A stretch of 64,000 nt of DNA from JAFNAG01 sp963824985 (GTDB lineage Bacteria; Acidobacteriota; UBA6911), in contig CAWGRQ010000030.1 in NCBI GenBank assembly GCA_963824985.1, forward strand, positions 62,001 through 126,000, written 5' to 3'. The translations under genes and the position numbers were made by a program. The notes below the pieces were generated by a model. It was given only the letters and a program-made list of their open reading frames with translations, had not been told where the DNA came from and did no database searches. Below, in pieces: positions 28,960 through 36,989 of the stretch (within the stretch, counting starts at the first letter, position 1; every line of letters starts with the position of its first letter).

Positions 28960-28986
28960 CGGCCCACCGGGGGCAACGGTGGGCCG
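28960..28986 (+). promoter_or_regulatory. Attenuator hairpin before aroF
   Basis: CGGCCCACCG and CGGTGGGCCG form a perfect 10-bp stem around a GGGGCAA loop. The tail TTCGCATTTC is poor in T, so it may stop RNA polymerase with help from a factor, or mask the aroF ribosome site 15 bases downstream. Possible alternative pairing with the leader was not resolved. Confidence 0.65.
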
Positions 28987-29008
28987 TTCGCATTTCAGGA
29001 GCAGGATT

Positions 29009-30037
29009 ATGATCATCATATGTGAGACCAAAGCAACCGAAACGCAGATTAAGGCCATACAGAAGGCCATTCATGATGCCGGCCTCCAGGTCCATCGTTC
29101 CGACGGTTCCGAGTACACGGTGCTTGGCGTCATCGGCGATCGCAGCCGTCTGGACATCGGCGCCTTTTCGCTGATGCCCGGCGTGCGCAACGTGGTTCCG
29201 GTCTCTACCCCATACAAGCTAGCCAGCCGCGAATTTCACCCGGAAGACACAATCGTGCCGGTAGGAGAGACCGCCGTGGTGGGAGGGCCTGAAATCGTAG
29301 TAATGGCCGGACCGTGTGCGGTAGAAAACGACGACATGATCGAAGCCAGCGCCCGCGTGGCGTCCCGATGCGGCGCGCGCCTTTTGCGCGGCGGTGCTTT
29401 CAAACCCCGATCATCACCTTACTCGTACCAGGGCTTGGGCGTGGAAGGGTTGAAAATGCTGCGTCAGGCCGCAGACCGGCACGAACTTGCGGTTGTGTCG
29501 GAGGTAATGACCATCGAACAGATCGAAGTCGTCAGTCAGTATGCGGACCTGCTTCAGATCGGCGCCCGCAACATGCAGAACTACCCGCTGCTGACTGCGC
29601 TTGGGAAAGCAAAGAAGCCGGTGCTGCTGAAGCGTGGCATCTCGGCGACCATCCAGGAGTGGCTGATGAGCGCAGAGTACATCCTCTCTTCGGGCAACCC
29701 GGACGTGATCCTCTGCGAACGGGGGATCCGCACTTTCGAAACCGCGACCAGGAATACCCTGGACCTTTCGGCAGTGCCGGTAATCAAAAGTCTGTCTCAT
29801 CTCCCGATCATCGTGGACCCCAGCCACGGCGTCGGCAACCGCCGCTTTGTGGTTCCCATGGCCCGTGCGGCCGTGGCCGCGGGAGCCGACGGCATTCTGG
29901 TGGAAATCCACCCTGATCCCGATAAAGCCCTTTCTGATGGGCCGCAGTCCCTGACTTTCGAGGAGTTCGAGGCCTTGATGAATCGCTGCCGGATCATCGG
30001 TACCACCATTGGCCGGCGGCTTGGGAAAGCGCGCTGA
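29009..30037 (+). CDS. aroF: DAHP synthase, type I-beta with regulatory domain
   Basis: The 342-residue enzyme condenses phosphoenolpyruvate and erythrose 4-phosphate, the first step to aromatic amino acids. An N-terminal ferredoxin-like domain (residues 1-66) is the type in the Thermotoga-style enzymes that bind Tyr or Phe for feedback control. The catalytic (beta/alpha)8 domain has GPCAVEN, LLRGGAFKPRSSPYSYQG, the metal/PEP segment IGARNMQNYPLL and DPSHGVGNRR. ATG 29009 is preceded by CAGGAGCAGGA. It is first in an operon with tyrA (1-base gap between stop and start) and downstream of an attenuator-like leader. Confidence 0.95.
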   Translation: MIIICETKATETQIKAIQKAIHDAGLQVHRSDGSEYTVLGVIGDRSRLDIGAFSLMPGVRNVVPVSTPYKLASREFHPEDTIVPVGETAVVGGPEIVVMAGPCAVENDDMIEASARVASRCGARLLRGGAFKPRSSPYSYQGLGVEGLKMLRQAADRHELAVVSEVMTIEQIEVVSQYADLLQIGARNMQNYPLLTALGKAKKPVLLKRGISATIQEWLMSAEYILSSGNPDVILCERGIRTFETATRNTLDLSAVPVIKSLSHLPIIVDPSHGVGNRRFVVPMARAAVAAGADGILVEIHPDPDKALSDGPQSLTFEEFEALMNRCRIIGTTIGRRLGKAR

Positions 30038-30038
30038 C

Positions 30039-31229
30039 ATGAAATCCCCGAAAATCACGATTATCGGTTGCGGATTGATCGGCGGGTCGATTGCCCTGGC
30101 TCTCAGGCGCAGGCGACCCGACTGGGTGCTCGCGTGCCTTGATCTCCCCGAGCGCCTGGCCGCCCTCAAGGAGGCGGAGATCGGAGACGAAATCGGTTCT
30201 CTGGACGATGCTGCCACTCACGTGCCGGGGAGTTCCTTCGTGCTTCTGGCAATACCGGTAGAGGCCACTTGCGAAACGCTCACCCTCATCCGTCCCTTCC
30301 TTGACGAAGGGACGATCATCAGTGACGTGGGCAGCACGAAGAAGCAGATCATGGCTGAAGCCCGCAAACTCCTGCCTCCCGACGTTCACTTTATCGGCGG
30401 TCACCCCATGGCCGGCTCGGAACGATCCGGGATCGAAGCCGCGGATGCGCTCCTGTTCAGCGACCGCGCCTACATTCTATGTCCGTACCAGGACACGCCT
30501 CCCGACGCCCTGCTGTCGCTCCTGGACCTGATTGAATCTCTGCCATCACTTCCAATCACCCTTGACCCCGAAGAACACGACCGCATGATGGCTGTGGTGA
30601 GCCACTTGCCGCAGTTGATCGCGGTGGCCCTCATGCAGGCAGGCCAGGCGGCCGATGCCACGCACACGCTCCTGAACACGCTCGCCGGACGCGGCTTCCT
30701 CGACATGACCCGGCTGGCGGCATCCGACTTTGGTGTCTGGAAGGGAATCCTTGAATCCAATGGCGATGCCATCCGAGATGCCCTGGATCTCTTCGAAGAG
30801 TTCCTCTCGTCACTGCGGCAGGCCATTTCAGCCGGCACTGCCGCCCCAGCCTGGGAACAGGCCGCCCGACGACGCCGTAACATGGATGCTGAAAGCCGTG
30901 CCAGGCTGCGCAAGCCGGATCTGCGCAGCACCATCGACCGCTGCGACAAGCAGATCCTGGGATCGCTGGGCCAGCGCATGCGCGCGGCACGCAAGATCGG
31001 GGATCTGAAGAGGAGCCAGGCCACTCCGGTCACCGATCCGGACCGGGAAAAGCGCCTGATCCGCCAGCGGGAGGATTGGGCCCGATCGCTGGGCCTGCCA
31101 CCGGCGTTGGTCGATGATCTTTTCGCCGTAATCGTGAAACACAGCACCCTTCTTCAGAGTTCACCGCAGGTCGGACCAGGAAAGCCTGCCGGCCCTTCGG
31201 AACCCGGGAAAGGAAAGGACTCTTCATGA
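30039..31229 (+). CDS. tyrA: Prephenate dehydrogenase fused to chorismate mutase
   Basis: A 396-residue bifunctional protein. Residues 1-290 are prephenate dehydrogenase: the nucleotide-binding fold starts at ITIIGCGLIGGS, then SDVGSTKK and FIGGHPMAGSERSG, with conserved His in HPMAGSE and SHLPQLIAVAL. From about residue 292 to 375 a helical AroQ-type chorismate mutase follows (LRSTIDRCDKQILGSLGQRM, RKIGDLKRSQ). In enteric T-proteins the mutase is at the N-terminus, so this is the reverse order. It supplies Tyr (and prephenate) downstream of aroF. It overlaps the next gene by 4 bases (ATGA), indicating coupled translation. Confidence 0.93.
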   Translation: MKSPKITIIGCGLIGGSIALALRRRRPDWVLACLDLPERLAALKEAEIGDEIGSLDDAATHVPGSSFVLLAIPVEATCETLTLIRPFLDEGTIISDVGSTKKQIMAEARKLLPPDVHFIGGHPMAGSERSGIEAADALLFSDRAYILCPYQDTPPDALLSLLDLIESLPSLPITLDPEEHDRMMAVVSHLPQLIAVALMQAGQAADATHTLLNTLAGRGFLDMTRLAASDFGVWKGILESNGDAIRDALDLFEEFLSSLRQAISAGTAAPAWEQAARRRRNMDAESRARLRKPDLRSTIDRCDKQILGSLGQRMRAARKIGDLKRSQATPVTDPDREKRLIRQREDWARSLGLPPALVDDLFAVIVKHSTLLQSSPQVGPGKPAGPSEPGKGKDSS

Positions 31230-31555
31230 ACATTAACGATGTGGCGTTCTGCACAACCGATTGGCAAACCCTGCCTGCGGCGGCGCATCCGGGTGAACGG
31301 GGGACGGCCTACTGGCGGACCTTCGAATCCGGCAATATACGGGTACGGATGGTGGAGTACACACCGGGGTATCTCGCGGACCACTGGTGCCATCGCGGGC
31401 ACGTGTTGCTGGTGCTCGAAGGCGAATTGACCACCGAATTGCAGAATGGCGAGTCCCACACTCTCGGGCCGGGTCAGAGCTACCAGGTTGCGGATAACGC
31501 CGCACCACACCGCTCCCGCACTGAACGGGGTGCGAAGCTGTTTATTGTCGATTAG
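31226..31555 (+). CDS. Small cupin-fold protein (DHCW-like motif)
   Basis: A 109-residue single-domain cupin. The first strand pair ends in ADHWCHRGHVLLVLEGEL, close to the DHCW-motif cupins, with metal-binding His residues in HWC and RGH and a later His in APHRSRTERGAKLF. It overlaps tyrA by 4 bases and closes the aro operon. A role in sensing or modifying an aromatic intermediate is possible but unproven. Confidence 0.8.
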   Translation: MNINDVAFCTTDWQTLPAAAHPGERGTAYWRTFESGNIRVRMVEYTPGYLADHWCHRGHVLLVLEGELTTELQNGESHTLGPGQSYQVADNAAPHRSRTERGAKLFIVD

Positions 31556-31630
31556 CCATGGCGCCGGGCATCCCCGGATTTGGAGCCGCAGTCCCCCACG
31601 AGCTATACTTACGGGCAAAAGGGGGTGCGT

Positions 31631-31933
31631 ATGATCTTGGTTCGGAATGTCTTCCAACTGAAGTTCGGCAAAACCCGGGACGCGGTAGCCCTCTTCAAAG
31701 AGGGGATCGCCCTCATGCACAAGCTCGGATTCGGGCACGTGCAGGCACGGCTGCTGACGGACGTGGTCGGCACGTTTTACACGCTGGTTCTCGAACAGAC
31801 CTTTGCCTCACTCGCAGATTTCGAGAATTCAGGAAAAGCCCTGATGGCCAACGAAACCTGGAAGGGCTGGTATCAGAAGGCCGTTCCCATGATCGAGTCC
31901 GGCCGGCGCGAGGTATTCACGGTCGTGGATTAG
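31631..31933 (+). CDS. Dimeric alpha/beta-barrel (NIPSNAP-like) small protein
   Basis: The 100-residue product from ATG 31631 reads MILVRNVFQLKFGKTRDAVA, helix FKEGIALMHKLG, strand HVQARLLTDVVGTFYTLVLE, then another helix and strand. This is a ferredoxin-like dimeric alpha/beta barrel of the NIPSNAP or ABM type. The ribosome site is GGGGGTG. It may be a separate unit, since 75 bases separate it from the cupin gene. Function unknown. Confidence 0.75.
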   Translation: MILVRNVFQLKFGKTRDAVALFKEGIALMHKLGFGHVQARLLTDVVGTFYTLVLEQTFASLADFENSGKALMANETWKGWYQKAVPMIESGRREVFTVVD

Positions 31934-31939
31934 CCGCCC

Positions 31940-32025
31940 AAAAACCGGGGGACAATCCTGTTTTCCCTTCTTCTCCGTTATCAGTCGGCAGGAGGATCGG
32001 GAAACAGGGATGTCCCCCAATTTTT
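31940..32025. repeat. Long imperfect inverted repeat (GGGGGACA type)
   Basis: Arms 31940-31967 and 31999-32025 pair as AAAAANNGGGGGACA, a variable base, CCTGTTT and TCCC, with few mismatches, around a 31-base centre. It starts 6 bases after the stop of the NIPSNAP-like gene. It resembles REP-type hairpins; similar GGGGGACA elements are reported around transposase-like genes in other bacteria, which is not tested here. A related GGGATGTCCCC phrase occurs near 61868. Confidence 0.65.
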
Positions 32026-32090
32026 CGACTTCCGCAACAAAAAGGTTAACTTCTTATATAACAATAATTAACATCATACTGTCCGGGCCT

Positions 32091-32142
32091 GCCTGGCGTT
32101 TGCTCCCATACCCGCGAGCGTTCGTATGGGACCAAAAGCCAG
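32091..32142. promoter_or_regulatory. Nested inverted repeat upstream of the metalloprotease
   Basis: CCTGGC-TTTG-TCCCATAC pairs with GTATGGGA-CAAA-GCCAGG, giving 18 base pairs interrupted by two single mismatches, around a CCGCGAGCGTTC loop. The surrounding 230 bases are AT-rich and hold the metalloprotease promoter. It could be an operator or an RNA hairpin. No gene is seen in 32026-32269. Confidence 0.5.
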
Positions 32143-32269
32143 GAAAAATCAGACACCCCTCCCATTTTTTGCCTTCCTCTTCTGACTTACATTGGTATCG
32201 AGAAATAGGTGAAGCAAACATCCCCCTCGATCACGAGACCGGACGCGTCGCAAATATCGGAGGAAAACA

Positions 32270-33115
32270 ATGAAAGGAGTGTTGCTGATTTCACTGATAA
32301 TCCTCTCACTGGCATTCATCGGAGTGCCCGACGCGTCCGCTCTCACGGTACATACCAATTACATCGGGGGAAACCCTCCTGCCAACACCTCGGGCGGGGG
32401 GAACCTCGTTGACATCATGAACGCCGCCGCCCGGATATGGGAAGCAGCCTACTCCGATCAGGCAACGATCACTCTGCATTTCGGCTGGGCCCCGGTCGGC
32501 GACGCCGGGACGCACACATTGATCGAGCAGGGCGGGTCTCCCAATCGCGAAATAACGGGGGTGATTCTCTTCGACAACAGCGGCGCGGCCTCTTTTTACC
32601 TGGATCCGACCCCGGACTCCAATGAGGAGTATCTGCGCCGGACGGACGAGTATCAGAACCTGGGTGGAGGCTTCATCAATGTAGCCCGTTTATACAGCCA
32701 GCCGACCGGTGATGCCGTGGGGCACGCCGATCTGCTCTCGGTGGCCTTGCACGAAATCGGGCATGCCATGGGCATGTGCCGTGCGAACACATCATTTATT
32801 CTGGACAGCGCGGATGGAGTCCTCGCGATCTCGGCGGATCTTCCGTTTGGCGGAACCATCATTCCATTAGCCGTCAATAACGATGGTTTCACCTCACACT
32901 TTGATCCCCTGGCAATCATTTACGGTCCGGTAATGGCCGGAGTCGGCGGGGACGAGCGCCGCCTGCCTTCGGCACTCGACATCCTGGCCAATGCCCAGAT
33001 CAGCGGCTATGTCATGCCCAATCTGGATCCGCAGCAGTCTCCCCAAACCAGGATTATTCCGGAACGCGGCGCAGGCCGCATCGATTCCACCACACCTGGG
33101 ACGCGGAAGAACTGA
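32270..33115 (+). CDS. Secreted zinc metalloprotease-like protein
   Basis: The 281-residue protein has a signal peptide (1-24) and the zinc motif HEIGHAMGM with His161, Glu162 and His165. The third His of the usual HExxHxxGxxH pattern is replaced by Arg171; a later SHFDPL His may take its place. The middle region contains GAASFYLDPTPDSNEEY, and the C-terminus has RRLPSALDILANAQISGY, a feature of secreted matrixin-like proteins that often end with a sorting domain. No sorting signal is present here. GGAGG precedes ATG 32270. A 9-bp stem follows 4 bases after the stop. Confidence 0.8.
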   Translation: MKGVLLISLIILSLAFIGVPDASALTVHTNYIGGNPPANTSGGGNLVDIMNAAARIWEAAYSDQATITLHFGWAPVGDAGTHTLIEQGGSPNREITGVILFDNSGAASFYLDPTPDSNEEYLRRTDEYQNLGGGFINVARLYSQPTGDAVGHADLLSVALHEIGHAMGMCRANTSFILDSADGVLAISADLPFGGTIIPLAVNNDGFTSHFDPLAIIYGPVMAGVGGDERRLPSALDILANAQISGYVMPNLDPQQSPQTRIIPERGAGRIDSTTPGTRKN

Positions 33116-33118
33116 CAA

Positions 33119-33147
33119 ACGCGGATTGGGATGGAGCGAATCCGCGT
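33119..33147 (+). terminator. Hairpin after the metalloprotease gene
   Basis: ACGCGGATT (33119-33127) and AATCCGCGT (33139-33147) form a perfect 9-bp stem directly after the stop codon; no T-tract follows. A second inverted repeat, CTTGAGCGGGA / TCCCGCTCAAG, lies at about 33203-33268. The GCATGGGCTGCCTTCGGCCATTG sequence at about 33168 echoes the broken end of MITE copy C. Confidence 0.5.
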
Positions 33148-33279
33148 GCGGAGCTATTCCCGCCGCCGCATGGGCTGCCTTCGGCCATTGTTTTTGCCCG
33201 GCTTGAGCGGGAGAGCGTCCCTGAATCTGATCTTTGATAGAGTAACGGTGAGCGCTTTCCCGCTCAAGTGGACAGACTT

Positions 33280-36076
33280 CTAGGGCCGGGGTTGCTTGCC
33301 GGTCAGCTCAACCCAGGTAATGCCCGCTTTGAGCGGAATGACAAAGGCGCCGCGCTCGGCTTTATACTGCGCCGCCGGACGATACGTTATGGCGCCCGCG
33401 CGCGGTTGTTCCACGCGCAACCGCGCCGCCGACGTGAACTTTGTCGCGGCATCTAAAGCCTATACGCACGGTCCCGGTTTTCCCATTCCACTCCATCGCG
33501 GCGAATTTGCCCGCATCGAGCGTCAACCACAGCCCAGCCGGAGCCAGGAATACGCGGATGCGAAAGGAATCCAGCGGTGTTACCTTAACGGTCCCCTCAT
33601 CGATCCGGAGGTTGCCGCCAAACGTCTGCCACCCGAACTCCGGATCCTGGACGATATAGGTGGCCGTGTTGAACGCATGTCCGAAGAAGTTGGGGCCATA
33701 GTCGCCCGAATAGGGATCAAACCTGAGAGTATCCGGGAATGAGTGGAATGCGGCGGAAGCGAATCCCTCCTGATCGATATTGGTAATCGAACCCATGGTG
33801 CCGCCATAACCGACGCGCAACAGGTAGAGGTCGTCCGGGTAATCGCGATATTCGCTCAGCACCGGAATGGCGTTGATCCCGGAGCCATAGTGGTGCAGCT
33901 GGCGCTCGATGCGGGTGATTTTGCCGGCGTACTGAAAATCCCAGTAGCGGCGCGCGCTGCCGTTGTAACCCCAGTGGGGGAGTGTCGGCATGTACCCGAG
34001 GATGGCATTGAGCGTTACCTCGGACTTGGGGGTATCGCCGAAATATTTGGTCCAGGCGTAAACTTCTTCCTGCCCGGTCGAATCCCACGGCATTTCGCTG
34101 CCGAAAGGGTATGCCTGGCTGCGCCAGCGATCCGCGCGGGTCTTCATCCTGGCCTCCAGATCCGCGGCCGGTTCGGTCATGTTCTCGCGCTTGAGGTCGA
34201 GGAGGATCTGGACGAAGATGTCGCCTTCCATCTGCCCGAACCGGGTGTAGCCGGGCGCGAGCTTCATCATGGCAACAGACGTTTGATAGGCATGGTTCAG
34301 ATACCAGTCCCAGGGATGGTTGGTGACCAGACCTTCGTTGTTGCGCGCGAGACGATACATCACCCAATGGAGGGCGGCGACATGGGGATAATTGAAGGAC
34401 CGGTCGACCCGTTCGGCATCCACCTTTTTCCAGCTGGTCCAGCTGCCCCAGTTGAGGTCGCTGCGATAATAGCCCGGCGGCATCTCATCCGGCTGGTAGT
34501 AGAACAGGCTTTTGCGCACTCCATACTGGCGCGGGCCATCCGTATATTGCAGGCCGCCCCACAGGACTTTGTCGATGAACTGCTGATATTTGTCGAGTTC
34601 CTGTTTGTCGGGTTGCCCGAACTGTTTCATGATGGCGGTCAGCCAGGACCCCGAGCCTCCTTCATCGCCAAGTCCGGCAATCCAGACCCGGCTGTCCTGC
34701 ATGACAATGGCGTTCGCTTCGCGATCGTAGCTCATGACCGAAGGGGCGCGTTTGAAGGGATCGTTGGGGACGTCGAACCACTGTTTTGTGGTCAGGAAAC
34801 GCCCGAGGTCGGTGACGGCCACGCTCTCGGGCTTGATGACAAAATAATGGACGGTCTGAACCGTGCCGTCTCCGTAAGTGACGGTCAAGCGGGACCGGCC
34901 CCAGGCCTTGCCGCGAAGGGTGAATGCATTCCAGCCGCCGGCTGTGGCTTTTCCCGGAGCGATGGCGATCGCCCCGCGGGGCTCCACTTCCATCGTTTTG
35001 ACGCCGCTGGGATACTTGAGGAACAGGCGGCCATCGATATCCGTCGGCAGCACATAACCGGGGAACCCTACCGCGACGGGGCGTCGATTGGCAGCCAGCG
35101 TCTTTTCGATATTGCGGATTTCATCGGCCAGGATGAACCTGACGCCGTAAGTTTTGGAGCCGCCCGCGGCGAGGGTTACCGATGTGGGGACATTCCAGGG
35201 AGTGGCCTGCTTCCACTCGTTGTCGGCGTAAGCCCGGCTGTGTACCATCCAGTCAAAAAAGCCCTCAAACGTCGTGCCCCGCGGGGTGGGATCGGTGAAT
35301 ATCGGCACGGCGCCACCGGAGCCGCGCCGGCTCAGAATCGGGTTGTAGGCTTCGAACGAGGTCCTGCCGTCAGGTACCACGACCAGTGCCGGGCCGTGGC
35401 CGCTGAGGCGCGTCACCTGCAGGTAGCCGGCATCGGCGCCGATATACGGATCCTGAAAGGAGCAGATCGTGTGGGCCTGGTCGAGCGAGCGGTTGTTGAG
35501 CACGTTATTGAAGATCATCGGAATGCCGAGCGCCCCGATCTCGACCGGCGCCGCCGTCCGATTCTTCAATTCAAAGCGCAGTACGAGCTTGCCGCCATCA
35601 AGCACCCAGCTTCGAGTGATCTGGAGCGGACAGTCCGCCGGGAGAGTAGGAGAAAGGTCGGCGGCGGCCAGAATCTGTGATGAGGCCGGGCGCGCGGCAA
35701 CCGGAGTGCGGGAGACTGCGGTCGAGTAGCTTTCCCACTCGCCCGCATCTCCGGACCTCAGGCGCAGGTCCAGATCCCCGAGATGGTAATACCCGTTCTG
35801 CGATCTCTCAATGAGAATGTCGCCCGGGGTAAAATCAAATCCGCCTGCGTTTTTCGGCCTCAGGCTGGCGACCGTCTGCGATGAGCGCACCAGGGCAAGG
35901 TTGAATTCGGGCGTGGCGACCTCGATCGTCCCCTGTTCGAGCATCGGGCCGGGCACGGGCGGCGGAGCCCCCTTCTTCGCCTGCGCACCGGCTCGCTCGA
36001 GCGCACCCGGAATCAGGCACAGCAGCAGCGTGAATGTGAGGCCTGCGCCGATAAAACGAATATGGCCGCTTCGCAT
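33280..36076 (-). CDS. DUF5695-type secreted protein with one frameshift
   Basis: From ATG 36076 (GAGGAGGGA upstream) the signal peptide is followed by about 890 residues matching the DUF5695 pattern. Strand-rich N-terminal halves include RSWVLDGGKLVLRFELKNR. A helical (alpha/alpha) half includes FNYPHVAALHWVMYRLARNN and ends with HHYGSGINAIPVLSEYRDYP. These look like exported carbohydrate-active proteins, but no catalytic residue is assigned. Near 33455 an extra base changes the frame, giving a premature stop at 33362. Read in the other frame, the conserved end continues (DAATKFTSAARLRVEQPRAG and so on) to TAG at 33280. The single indel could be an assembly error. Confidence 0.82.
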
Positions 36077-36474
36077 ATGAATCCCTCCTCGAGCTTTGAA
36101 AACAGCCTGGGACCTCGCGCGTCCCGCGCGCATGGATTGTGGAATCAGGCGTACATGCGGGCGAGATGCCCACGCTCCCAGGGCGCCGATACCTCACCCT
36201 GTTTCCATGCACTTGGGTGCGCCTTAGGTCCATGGATCACTGTTCCGGCAAAATTCCGAGGCGAATTCGATCCCAGGGGCGCAAAAAACCCCGGGACGAG
36301 GCTTCGATTCAGGTCTTCCTCCGGGCAATTCCGGAAGTGTGCCGGGACGTACAGGATATTACAATCGGATCCGGTGGCGCACAACCTTCGTGCTTCTAAA
36401 ACCTATGATCACCATCCCATTTCATGATATTATTCCACCCCGTAGCAACCACTTAATTATCTGGAGAAGAAAGC

Positions 36475-36879
36475 ATGAAACGAGCGGTCGTAGTGTTCGC
36501 GATGGTAGTCGCGTTGATTGTTGGCATTACAGTAGTCTTGCAGGCACAGGCTAAGGCTCCCGGCGTCGTTATTCTCAAAGGCAATCCGATGGGCGGGGTG
36601 AAGTTCGACCATGGGGCGCACCAGAAACTCGTCGGCGATAAGTGCGATACCTGTCATCATGCCTCAAAGCCCGAAAAGCCTTTAAAGGCGAAAGAAGAGA
36701 ACTGCCAGGACTGTCATACCAAAACGGCGACGGCCCCAATGAAAACCACCGCCAAGCTCGCCTTCCATGACAACATGGCCAAGGCCGGCACTTGCATCAA
36801 CTGCCACATCAAGGAAGTCGCAGCCGGCAAGAAAGCACCGCTCAAGTGCGCCGAATGCCACAAAAAGGAAAACGTTTAG
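36475..36879 (+). CDS. Periplasmic tetraheme cytochrome c (c3-like)
   Basis: A 134-residue protein with a cleavable signal (residues 1-25) and four CxxCH heme-attachment motifs: CDTCH, CQDCH, CINCH and CAECH. Additional His residues (FDHGAH, CHH, FHD) can provide distal ligands, as in cytochrome c3/c7-type class III cytochromes. It would transfer electrons in the periplasm. Length and motif spacing are consistent with a c3/c7-like fold. ATG 36475 is preceded by GGAGAAGAAAGC. It ends in a strong terminator and is a single-gene unit; no partner oxidoreductase lies next to it. Confidence 0.9.
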   Translation: MKRAVVVFAMVVALIVGITVVLQAQAKAPGVVILKGNPMGGVKFDHGAHQKLVGDKCDTCHHASKPEKPLKAKEENCQDCHTKTATAPMKTTAKLAFHDNMAKAGTCINCHIKEVAAGKKAPLKCAECHKKENV

Positions 36880-36885
36880 GACCTC

Positions 36886-36915
36886 AAAGGGGCGGGTTCC
36901 CAGCCCGCCCCTTTT
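36886..36915 (+). terminator. Strong intrinsic terminator after the cytochrome
   Basis: AAAGGGGCGGG and CCCGCCCCTTT form an 11-bp stem around a TTCCCAG loop, with T residues closing the right arm, 7 bases after the stop codon. Confidence 0.85.
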
Positions 36916-36989
36916 CCCGCGGCAAGCGCCGCCTGACCTCCATCCCGCACCGCCGGCCCCAAGCTCATTAAATGGTTTCGGCCGCGGGA

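Noticed and set aside
28960..28986. Classical intrinsic terminator before aroF
   Set aside because: Stem is perfect but the following TTCGCATTTC is not a T-tract, so it is listed as an attenuator hairpin instead.
33160..33280. Another MITE family 1 relic
   Set aside because: Only a short GCATGGGC..GCCTT..CCATTG stretch resembles copy C; the ends are absent and the hairpin differs.
33743..35680. 645-codon frame opposite the DUF5695 gene
   Set aside because: Shadow of the conserved minus-strand protein.
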